A DNA stretch of 64,000 nt from Metallyticus violacea (taxonomy: Eukaryota; Arthropoda; Insecta; Mantodea; Metallyticidae), in assembly GCA_030762175.1 (NCBI GenBank), contig CM060833.1:6513001-6577000 (forward strand), in the 5' to 3' direction. The notes beneath the pieces are model-generated. The model did no database searches. It had not been told where the DNA came from and was given only the letters and a program-made list of their open reading frames with translations. Position numbers and translations under genes: made by a program. Below, piece after piece: positions 24,427 to 36,400 of this stretch (positions are counted from its first letter, which is position 1; each line of letters begins with the position of its first letter).

Positions 24427-27400
24427 GCCTCGTTTGCTGTCTACACTTCAGCGACAACAACATTTAAAGGTATTCCTCCTGCCCAACAGGCATGGGAGAG
24501 GATATTAATGGTCATAATAATCACATGATGTAGCATTGTATGTTCTGTGGCTTATTGATTATAACGTTTTTTTTTTACAACATCTGGTGTTTCTGAGGGT
24601 AACCAAATCAAGTATTATGACCTTGTCCTACTTTCAATATGAGTAAATTTACTTTGCTGTGGAGATGCTAATTGTAATCGAGCTTTGGTCTTATGAACTT
24701 CTCTGGGGCATTAGGGTTACCATCCTGCTAATTACTATATGTAACTGTTCCATGACTCTTATGGTACTTGAAAGTGTAGGCTTTCTACACATGCGTGCCA
24801 TCAACATATTAACTCTCTACTTCATCGATGAAACTCACATGCCATAGCCCATACATAACAAGACTTAATAGAATCTCATACTCCCATATGTAATGAGATT
24901 TGAGAAAAGAACCTCGTACTCCTAAATATAATGAGACTTGGGAAATGAATCTCTATTTCCATAAGTAATAACTCGGATAATGAACATGAGAGCAGAGATA
25001 CTGCCTCTTTGTATATCCTTTACAAAACTCCTAAGTGTATGGCTTACTGATGTGAACAAAATTTACAAATGTAACCGCATGCTCCCCGCGACACTTAAAA
25101 ATGCAATATATATATATGATTGGCTCACTTAAAACCAATGATATCATAAGGCAAGAGAAATTGGCACTCCTAAGTGACCCAAGGTCTGTTTTGACTACCA
25201 TCCCTCTGCAGTCGGGTCGTTAAAAAGACATAATTGTCTCTAGCTTTTCCCTTTTTGGTTAAAACAGTATTTAGTATTTCTGTAACTGTTCCCTTCTAGC
25301 TTTAAACTGTAGCAAATGGTTAACATCAGAAAAATTCTTATTATAAAATGATACATTAGAATACAAATAGATAATATTTATACTGTTTATTAAAATACAT
25401 AAAATATAATAAATTGTTTAACGTAATATGTATATATTAATACTTTAATGGAGAATGTTCAAAAATATTGTTTCAGTATATTGCAGTAAAGTTATTAGTT
25501 ATACTCTGTAAATTCACATTTCTCATTCAGCAAATTTGGTTTTGACTTTGCGACACAAGTAAGTAAAGCATTAAGAGTGTGTAGTTCAACTAAATCATAG
25601 AATAATATCAATTATATATTTTATTTTGGAGTATGGTGTATTGGGTGCCCTGTACTGCACATATGTCAGAATCCAGTTTTCTGGAGCAAGGAAATGTAAG
25701 GTCATAAACAGCAGAAAAGTTAAATTAAATTAAAATGTAAATTGGAACTTGCACATTGAAGCTAATCATATTAATTGATATCATTGTATGATTTAGTTGA
25801 ACTACACACTCTTAAAGCTTCACTTACTTTTCATAAATGTATGGAACCGGTTTCGAGAACATTTGTTGAACTTTAGCCTGGCTGAAGATGGAAACTAAAT
25901 GTTCTTGAAACTGGTTCCATACATTTATGAAAAGTAAGTGAAGCTTTAAGAATGTGTAGTTCAAATGAATCATACAATGATATTAATTAACAGAAAAGTT
26001 TCTTTTTCATTAAATATGCAGACCATAAGTGATTTTAATCTAATGGGAAATCTTTTGCCAGGCTTTTGCATTTCCTTTAAACTCACTCTTTCAGTCTTTT
26101 TTTTTATTTTCAATAACTTTTTGGTATATTTGTACCATATTTAAAAGCACGTTTTCTGCATTTCCCTAAAATTTGGTGCTCTTGGATGTTCAATTATTTT
26201 CCATATTACCACTAAAACTCAAATAAATAAAATAATAATTATGGCCTGAACAGTATTAAATTCATTCAAAATTGCAGTTGATAGCTTGAAATAGCAATTA
26301 AAGCGATGAATTGCTTCAAATTGAGAAAATGTCTGTATATTGAATTGTAAGGAAGTGACAAATTTTCTCAGAATACCATGGTACTGCTTTTTCCTTGATT
26401 TCGAAGAGACTGATAAAACCTAGTTTGGTGCACTTGGGTATGAGTAACTTTCAATTAAATTATGCCACCTTATTGCCCTTCAGTAATCATATAAATTAAA
26501 TTATGTACTGCATTTATGGCATTTTGAAAACCCAATACAATTACTTAAAAATAAAAATTTAATGGTGTACAGTGCTTTCAAGTTTTTCTGTGAGAAAGCT
26601 TCAACCAGCTGAGTTAGACATATTGCATCATTGTTTTTTTTATGGTACCCATTCCATGGGCTCTCTCTCCACTGCACGAGAGAACCAAGAGCGAATGGTG
26701 AAATGATGCTAGCAGAGGTGCACTAAAATCCTTACCTTCTAGTACATGCTAGAAATGTTGACCTGCTCCCAAACATGCAGCATATCTGGAATAAATTTCG
26801 TTGCTCACTTGCCTAATCTAGCAGTTGTGGTTGTTCACAGGTCATTTTTGTGAAATCAGGATTCATCACAGGAAAACAAACACCGGGATCAGCTTGTTTC
26901 AAAACTTGCACACGTGATAGCGATAGGGTTTAAATTTCAGTAGGTGTGTAGCAGTTCTAGCAGAAGACGGAGATACACCTGTTTTTTGAGGCCATCACTC
27001 TAAACTGGCACTAATTTCATGTAGTTATTCTCTTGTAAGATGCCACTACGTCACCTGCTAGAGTTAGTCAGTCCCCAGCTTAAGATGAGAGCGAATGCTC
27101 TTGAAACATGTTCTGAAGAATTAATCAGTTAGTGAAGTTTTAGTGTCACCTAATACTGACTCAGTTGTATAGTTATTCTCTGTTAAAACTGATTTTCTCC
27201 TAGAATGTTCCTTATCTAATATCGAAACCAAAGCTTCAAATTTATGGATAATTGCATGTATAGTTTTTCTTGCAGGTGATACCGAGTTTGGAAACTTTTC
27301 AATTAAGTCCTGGGCACATGGCCAGCAGATTCATATTTAAAGTGCTCTTTGCAAATAAACACACATTCTTCTACAGAAAGTGACACACCATGTTAACTTT

Positions 27401-30400
27401 AACAACAGAGGCACTGACTGACAGGATCTGTCTTGGCAACACCATTGACGAATGTTTTCAGTTCACTTTTGAGCAGGAATTGACAGTCCAAAGTCCCATG
27501 GCAAGGGCATAGGATAGGAAGGAGAGTGTGACTGTGAATGGGTTACCATATTAAATAATAACTGTATACATAATTCCTCAATTCAAGTGCATAGATCTCC
27601 CATTAAAATTACAATAACCACCTACCTTTGTCATAGATGATTTTGGAAATAACATGAATTTTATTTTTAAAAAACTCTACTACAACACATACAGCTGATC
27701 TCTCACACTTTTTATTAAAGTTTGCATTCACAAGCATTAGTTCTTGTGAAATTGTTTCAGTTTCTGTTCTTATATGTCTTTCCATTCTTTCAAGTATTGA
27801 GTGGTATTTCTTTACACTTTTTATCAAGTTGTCCCATTAATTGAAATCCGATATTGTAAGAACTGAGCCCTGTTCCACAAAGTATAATATATTATAATTA
27901 TAAGGACTTGTATCTTGTAGTTATTAGTAAAATTCTGTTCCTCGAAGGTTTTTGCTACACTTGTACTTTACAACTCCATACTTACAAGTGAACGAGTGAT
28001 TTTTTTGTTGTTCTGTTCCAAAGAAGTGTTAGTATTAGTTGGGCATTGGTAATTTGTATAAACTTGTTTACGGAATGTCGGAATCCACACAGTGAAACTT
28101 TTGTTAATCTTATTTTGATTTAAAGTAAAACACTAAAAATCATGTCACATTAAAACTCTCTTTAAGTTTTAATGTGACGACATGATTTTTAATGTTTTAC
28201 TTTAAATCAAAATAAGATTGTATAAACTTCTCTACCAGTGTAGACATATCATTAACTTCAAATTCCAGGGCAAAATGTAATATCTTTTTAATGATCATAG
28301 GAGTCAGTTGACCTAAATATGCAAAGTATTAAGGAATATGGTGATAATGATGAGGGTTGGAATATGTATAAAGAATAATTCAGTATTTGTGTATAATGAA
28401 AAAGTGCAATTAAAGTATGGCTTGTGACTGACATTTGTATGTCCTGTTTCAAATGCATATTTCTGTTCAATATCTTAGTTTATAATTTTAAGGTTCTTGT
28501 TACATACTACAAAAATATTTTCTTTACGTTTTTCATTCTCTTTTATAATAATCTCTTTTGACGCAATTTCCCCAATTTTTTGTTATAGTGAGAATGTGAT
28601 TGCCATGCAATGTAAATAAATATATAAAATATAACTCATCAAATGGACCAATAAAATAAATGACCCAGAGCAATCCAAAAGCCCAATTCTCCTGCCATCT
28701 CTGAATGATTTAATTCATGCTATTGAATGTAGCCCTATGCGACCGATATCTCAAAGTGAATTATTATGATAGATGCATAGTAAAATATTTAAATTATCAT
28801 TATATGTGAGAAAAAATATGAGACCCATTTAGCAGGAATTTCAATAATATGCTCTGTACATTAAAAAATATGAATTTATTACTAAGAAGTGGAAATAACC
28901 AAATTCTAGGTATGGCGATGTATGGCAAACAGCGGTTTTTCTATCATGCTCTTATATGACATCACTTGTAACATTTTATTAATAATTTACAAATGCTACA
29001 CTTCTTTTGTGGAACAGAAAGTTAAAAGACCATACTTTTTATGAACTTGTACTAATATACTAGCAATGTATTTTATGGAATAGGGCCCTGGGGATCTTAC
29101 TAGCCATAATCCTTTATTAATGACTTTATCTTTAAAAAATTGCCTAAATTAGAGCTAATGAGAAATCAGTTGTATATGCCGAAATAGAGGCTTTTTAAAA
29201 AATGCATCTTTATATTCAATTTGATTGTGTGATTATATTATTAGTGTATCATAATGCATTTCATAAAATATAGGATCTATAATTTTAAGCATTCACTGCA
29301 CACTATACGCTGGTGCAGTGGCAGTGGTATTTATGTACACGATCAGGTTTTTCTGCACTCTAGCATCTGCTGTTCTTAGTTACTTAATGACCATTTTAGT
29401 AAAACCATGATTCAATTATGGGAAAAAGAAGAAAAGAAATGTCGATCAAAGTCACTTCTCCAATTTCTGATCAACAGTATGCTATATGGTTTTAATTTTA
29501 AGAGTTTGGTGACATTCCAAGCCAAGGTTTGTGAAATTCCTGTTTCCTGTTTAAGCCTTTGCAGAGATTTATTTGAACGTCATTCATTTCTACAATTTCA
29601 TAAAGTCTCTCATTAGTAGGTGCACACAGTTTATTTTTGGATTTCTATCAAGAATAGATCTTGTTTCAGTAATTTATTCACAGGATTATGAAAGCACATC
29701 TGTGAAATGCTGGAGTCCCTAATAATCTAATTTTTTTGCAAGAGTTTGACATATGAATAATACATGAAAATTCTCTACTGATTTTTTGGCAATTAACAGC
29801 ACTAATGCACTAATATGCCATTTTGCAACTTATTACTCTAAGAACGCCTGAACAGAATAAAGGCTGCTACTTCTTTAGGTGTAGACACTGAAGATAAGAG
29901 GAATTGGTTAATAGCACACGTTTCTCCATGATACCTATGCTCTAGCAGATGAAGTCACTTGAAAGCACTGTATATTAAAAGATTGGAAATATGAGTGTAT
30001 GCTCTTTTATTAAACATTTATTTTCTTTTCATGCCTTAAGTTGACTGAACTGCATGAACTAAAAATGTAATTTAATAATGAAAGTAATGTAATGCATGAC
30101 AAAGGCAGTGAGCCAAATAACATGATATACAAAGGGCATTTGAAATGATTTACAGCAGGATTTTTTTAACCTTATTTATTATGCAACTGGTCCACTGTAC
30201 AATGATCTCTTAATATACTCCATATAAACATCAATGAAACATGTCATCTTCCTCGTAACTTTATTGTGGCATCATGAAACCAATGTTTACGATAGCTGTC
30301 TGAATTTCCTCATTGTTGCTAAATTTTTATACCTTGCAACCAATCCTTCTGTAGAATTAGGCATTACGGACAGAGCAAGATCCAGAGAATATAGTAGTTG

Positions 30401-33400
30401 CGGCACAATGATAAATATCATCGATCCCAAATTTGCAGTCATAATGTACCACTCATCACGCTGAAGGACACTCCTGTTGACCACTTCCCCTTTCGTTATT
30501 GCTGGATCCTGCAGCACGGAATTTCTTGGGCCAGCAACTCCCTGGAGGTTTCCATTGCTTGTATTGGACTTTCATTGGTGTGTGGTAATGACATTATTAC
30601 TTGTAACCGTTCATCAATTTCTCCAAAAAATCTAAATTTCCTTATGCATTTCCAGTACCTAACGTCAAACTTCAACCCTTTTGTCTTATTGTGCCTTTTT
30701 CACATTCAAATAGTCATTTGGTGTCCAGGGTTGCATGGTCAAGGCCAGCCTGATATTGCAAAAGGTTAAGCACCTATCAGCCATAATCAGTTCAGACACA
30801 ACCTCAATGTTCCAGTTGGTCCTGATGGTGTAGTGGTAACCATACTTGCCTTCTAAATGCAAGATCGTGGGTTCAAATCCTGCCAGGATCGATGGAATTT
30901 TTTGGGAATAAAAAGCATAAGTATGTCTTCCTTCAAAAGGGAAGTAAAGCCGTGGGTCCCAAAGAACCTCAAGCCTGAAAGAAGAGGCCTCTGAGCAAAA
31001 TTTGTCTGCTGTTTCACACCCTGAATGGAATTGATGTCCTGAGATGTTTAAGAGTGTTCATAAATAAACCAAATCAACAACAAAATCAATTCATTTTAAG
31101 AACCTTTGAAAAATAGGACATTTTTAAAAAATTCTGTTGGAGCTCACACAGTGAAACTTATTAAATGTAAATTATAATTAATCTGTCTTGTAACTCGAGT
31201 CATCAAGTTGGTTGAAGATGGAGAGGATATCTCTTCAAAACCGGTCCCACCGCATTTAAAAGTAAGTGAAACATAAGAGTGTGTTAGATGACAGATTAAT
31301 TATAATTTACATATAACAAAATCAATGTTCCTGAGAGATGTAATGTAGACGGAATTCCTCACTTTCTTGTGTGCAGATTCCTTGCCACTGGTGTACCCAT
31401 TGACCTAGGAGTAAACTTTTTCTGTGTAAGAGCTTGACCACATACTGCAGTTTAACGTCTATGAATTTGTGCAGTTTTCACTCCTTCCTTCCACAAAAAC
31501 CATTCAATCCATCTTTATGCATGGTAGTTGCCATTCATCTAATCCAAATCTTTCTCTATTTCGCAACAAAACAAACACCATCCTTTTGCTACTCATTCTG
31601 TTTATATCTGCCATCTAGTGTCTGCGTGACTTACTAGTATCAATTGATCGCTCTAGGAATAGATGTGCCCATAGATTGGGCGTGATGTATAAAACACCGC
31701 TATTGTAAATCATTTCCAAACACCCCTCATAATATCAAAAGTTTAATTAAGTGTAGCAAATTCAGTAAGATGGAAAAATTTATGGTGTGGAGATTAGTAG
31801 TAACTTCTTTTAACCTAAAGATTGCAGGAATGTTTACATTCTTAGGTGTTGGAGTGTGGAACTGGTTTAAGTGATGAAGGTTTAGGGCTTGTCAACCAGC
31901 GAATTGAAGGAGAAAACCTGCTGCAACCCGGAGCATTATTTGTTAACACAAAAGGTAAAGTTAATATTTAACTAACTAATAAGATGTAATAGTATTATAC
32001 TGGTCTAAAGACAGGATTTTAAAGGGACAAATACCAATTTAGAACAAAAAAGGAGAAAGTAATTATTCTGTAAAAAAATAACACTAAAAATATGTATTTA
32101 ATTACCAGGATTTAGAAATCCAAGATTTAAAAATTGTTGTAATATGTATGCAGCTATGCACTTAAACAATGAAATGCGCTCGAAAACATGTATTAAAATT
32201 TTCTGAATATAGCAATATACTCCTAAACTAAAATTTATTGTTCAGAAGTAAATGTGTTTGACTACACGTACAAAATAAGGAATGAATTGCTATATACTAC
32301 CATTTTGTAATGATAGTTTCCATGGAAAAATTCTCACCTGTTTTTACAATATGTAACATGAAAAGCCATTTTCATATCACAGGATAATATTGCTGGGTAA
32401 TTAATGTTGATACTGTTCCACAGATAGCGGCAGATTGTCAAGTATGCCTAAGGATTTTTCTTCCAAACGTTTTAAATTTTGTAGATTTGTCTGTATCCAG
32501 GATTTTTTTAAAAAAAAAAATGTAAATTATTTTTGAGGAAATCACTGAGATTTCACTAATTTTGTTCCACTTACTTGGGCATGTTTCAAAGGCTTATGCC
32601 TTCATCGGCAGCATTATTTTGTATTTTATTTTGTGTGCTACACCACAGAAGTGTCAAAGAATTTACCACCCCCATAATCTAGCAGTAGCATTTCCATTTC
32701 CGATGCAATGAACTGGGTTCGATTCCTCGTTGGGTTAGTTAGTTTTTTTTTTTTTTCTTCTTTTTTTCTTTCTTTTCTTCCCCCAGTTTTTCAGGCAAAT
32801 TTCTGGAAACATTATGTTACACACAGAGCTGAAAGCATTTAACTCTACTGCTGGTGCTAAGTGCCATTGTGTTGCTAAATGTCCGAGTAGCTGGCCAGAA
32901 GCAAGTTACAGCAGAGAGAGCAGAAATTTTCAGTTGGAAATTGACTGTCCATCCTCTGGCAATGGCAGAATGAATTTGCTTAAACAGCTCAATGGTTGAA
33001 TCTCAAAGTTCATGATGCAGTTTTTTTTTTTTTTTTTTTTTTTATAATAAAACTCTTTTTGCAAGTTGTCAACTTTGTTGCATTTTTTACCTGTTTTTAT
33101 AATTTAGGCTCCTTTTTAAAGTCATGATTTTTGTCCCAGAAATGTGCTGCAGCTTCCAATTTGTATTTAATATTTATGAAATGTTCTTTTGTGCAAATTT
33201 ATAAAATTTTCTTCTGTTTTCACCTAATATTTCATTGCAATTTTCACAATTAAGATGATAAATACCACTTTCTTGTAAATTTGGCACTGCATCTTTTAGG
33301 TATAATTTTAATACATTTTTAATAAAAAAATTTGTCCTGAGGAACGAATGTGATTTTATATTCTTTAAAGAGATTTTTAAATTTATTTGCTTTTGGGTGG

Positions 33401-36400
33401 TAAGTGAATTTATTGTACTTGCTATTTTTATTCATTTTTGTTCAGTGTGCAAGTGTTTCTGATGACCTTAATTATTTACCACCCAATGTGGAAGTAAGCA
33501 TAATATACTATTCTGAGTCAAAATATTTAGAACACTCTTTATCGTTTTACTTTCACTATGTTTACTCAGGACACACATCTCTTGTAAGTGAAACCATAAA
33601 GAGTGCTCTAAATATTTCAACTCAGAAGAAATTATGAATGCGTGCTTCACTGTGTTCAATTCGAAATTGAATTAATATTGAAATAGTACACTATTTTTAG
33701 GCTTTTATTTATAAAATGAATTAATGATCTGATTGCAAAACATTCAGAGCTTAGTTAGAATAAGATGTAATCAATATGGTCTTTCCAGTTCATATTAGGA
33801 TCTATCAAGACCAAGAAATTTGATATTACTAGGTTCATTGATTTCATTGCCTTCATATTGTATCTTTAGGTCTGCAACGTTTTCATTTGTTGTATGAAAA
33901 TTAATGTGTTTAGTTTTTTCAAAGTGTATATGAATTTTGTTATTGTCAAACCAGTTATTTCGTGTACTGAAAATATCATTGAATATATTTGAGAGGTAAG
34001 AGATTTCTATTCTTTAATGAGAATACTACTGTCATCTTCAAATAGAATTGGATAAACATGTTTGTTTATTAATGAGGGGAGATCATTGATAATATAGTGA
34101 AAATAATAATGGTACCAATATAGAACCTTGAGGAACACTGTGCTTTACTACTGACCATTCTGAGTAAATTATCTGAAGTATTTATTATAACGTTTTGCTT
34201 TCTCTTTGATAAGTATAATGCAATCCATTGATATTCTGTGTCCTTAATAACATTATCAGAGTATGTTATGATGTACATAGTCAAAAGCTTTTGATGGATC
34301 ATGGAATATTCCTTATGTATTAAATTTATTATCAAGGAATTGAGAGCTTCATTAGTTAACTTAAAAGTGACCTCCTTAGTTGACATGTTTTTCCTAAATC
34401 CAAACTGTTCCATTGCTAAAATATTTATTTTCATCTAGATGATGATATATTCTTTTGAACGTTAGATTTTCAAATATTTTGTTGTTGTTAGTAATAATAT
34501 TGGTCCGTATTTGTTCATTAGTAATTTTTGCTCTTATATAATTGTTTGACAGACAATAGAACTATCAGAAATGTCTTAATTAAAAAGAAGAAATTATACA
34601 TATGACTTAGAGAATTGCTAATATTGCAGAACTTGTTTTTTTAGAATTTTTGTAGTTATTTTGTCATATCGTAATGAGTTCTTGCTTTTGAGGGATTGTA
34701 TTACTTTATTTACCTCAGTTACAATTTTTGGGTACTATCTCCAGAGAATTAAACTTTTCCAATTGCATTTCATTTAGGTATGATTGAATCTTTCTGTTTT
34801 TTGTTATATTTTGTTTATTTGATTTAGTGTAATTTCTTTTATTTCATCTTTTCAGTGATATTTACCAGTTTTTATATATGTTATTGGTCTTAGGCTTGTT
34901 ATGTGAGAACTGTATATATATCTTTCATAGCAAAGTTTTTAGCTGTAATTATAACCTTTTTTACAATTTTGCAATAATTTTTACAGTGTTTTTGCTACTT
35001 GTAGCAGTGTTTTTTCTCTGCTAGCTACGTAAAGTACTCTTTTGTGTTTGCAAAATATTTTGATACATTGTGTTAGCCAGTCATTTCTAGAGTTATTATT
35101 AATTTTTTTTTATATGAAATGGAAAGATTGAGTTGTGAATTCTTATTAAAATTTGTCATTTACATTGTTGGTATTGTATATTTCTTCCCACTATTGTTTA
35201 GTAAGCTGGTAATTAAAAGTTTTATGCTTTTGTTGTTAATGTTTCTATAGCTGGTTATATGATTCAATATTCTGCAATTGGAGACACAATAATTAATTTT
35301 TAATAAATGTCATCAATCTGAAAGTTTAGAAGTTGGATTCATGATACTCCATTTTAGACTATCTAAAACATTATCAATAGCTGTTTTGGAATTGTTCTGC
35401 ATTCTAGTTGGAAAATTGACTGTATACATAAGATATTTGTGTTCAGATTTTCGAATGTAAAGCTAGTTAATAATTCATTGACTTTGTTTCTTAGACTTTC
35501 AATATTTTTAATAATTCTCCTACACACTTAATTCTGCAGGTTTCTGAATAGCTTAAAAAGTTTTGGTTAATCTTGTTGGATTAAAAGTAAAACTAATTAA
35601 ATTATGTCAACATATTAATACTCTCTTGATGTTTCACATTAAACTTTTTAAAAGTTTTAAAAAGTTTTTATGCCAAAATAATGATGTTGGGCTGTTTTCG
35701 TGATCGAAGTAATTAGGTACATCTGGGTGGCAAATGTCATATCACTACAGCAAAACAATATTATCAGATTTATTAATTAATACAATATGGGTAAATATCT
35801 TACACACTTCACTTACAATATTTAAGTTATGACATGTTTCGGGAACCAACGTTTTCATCCTCAGCAGTGGACCTACTGTTTCCTGGTGCTAGTGTTGGTC
35901 CTGTGGAAGCTGTTATGTTTATTTGGTGACCTCTGGTGGATATGAAATGAATTTAGAAAGGTAATCCTATGGTGGAAGGTCAAAATTCATTGAGGTTTTT
36001 TGGTTTTTAGAATTAAGATATTCTCTCAGGCAGTCAATTCATATGGCACCCATGAACAGGTACAACATCAGTCAAAATTAAAAATCAAAATTAAAAGACA
36101 AGATACCTGCAGAAAAGAAATCAGGAATATATGCCATAGAATGCTTAGACTGTGAATTAAAATAAACTAAAAGAAATCTGATAATTTAGAAGAAAGAGCA
36201 TTTTAGAAATATAAAATTAAAACAGACGGAAAAATCTGCAGTACATACCATTATTGGAGCCAAAATGATGAAATAAACCCAGAGATAAAACTTCTTAAAG
36301 ATTTAGACAACTTCGGAGAATATCTTCATTCTAAAAAAATGAAAAACCCAATTAATTTTAATCATGAATACATTATTAAATTTGTTTAAGCATTTATGTG

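Larger units (their letters stand above)
30130..31729 (-). mobile_element. Mariner family 5, copy with internal insertion
   Basis: Inverted termini CAAAGGGCATTTGAAATGAT and, on the complement, TGAGGGGTGTTTGGAAATGA, flanked by TA at 30128-30129 and 31730-31731. Transposase remnants run on the - strand: N-terminal WFLWKEGVKTAQIHRR near 31480-31530 and a decayed C-terminal part at 30230-30520. About 500 bp of other repeats (30828-31320) split it, which accounts for its 1600-bp span. Confidence 0.78.
24248..31845 (+). other. CRLF3 intron 5
   Basis: 7.6 kb, the longest intron. It holds a GAT microsatellite, a short tandem repeat, two long foldbacks, PLE debris and most of a mariner family 5 element. 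The stretches 26100-27050 and 28300-30100 show nothing I can name. Confidence 0.85.

Noticed and set aside
24271..24528. Open frame with a methionine run
   Set aside because: It reads the ATG microsatellite and has no conserved flanks.
26640..27050. Possible Tc1-like remnant in CRLF3 intron 5
   Set aside because: No catalytic block could be read on either strand.
27609..27827. - strand 72-residue frame followed by a GTAGGT donor-like site
   Set aside because: Charged, helix-prone sequence but no recognisable domain or acceptor; insufficient to call an exon.
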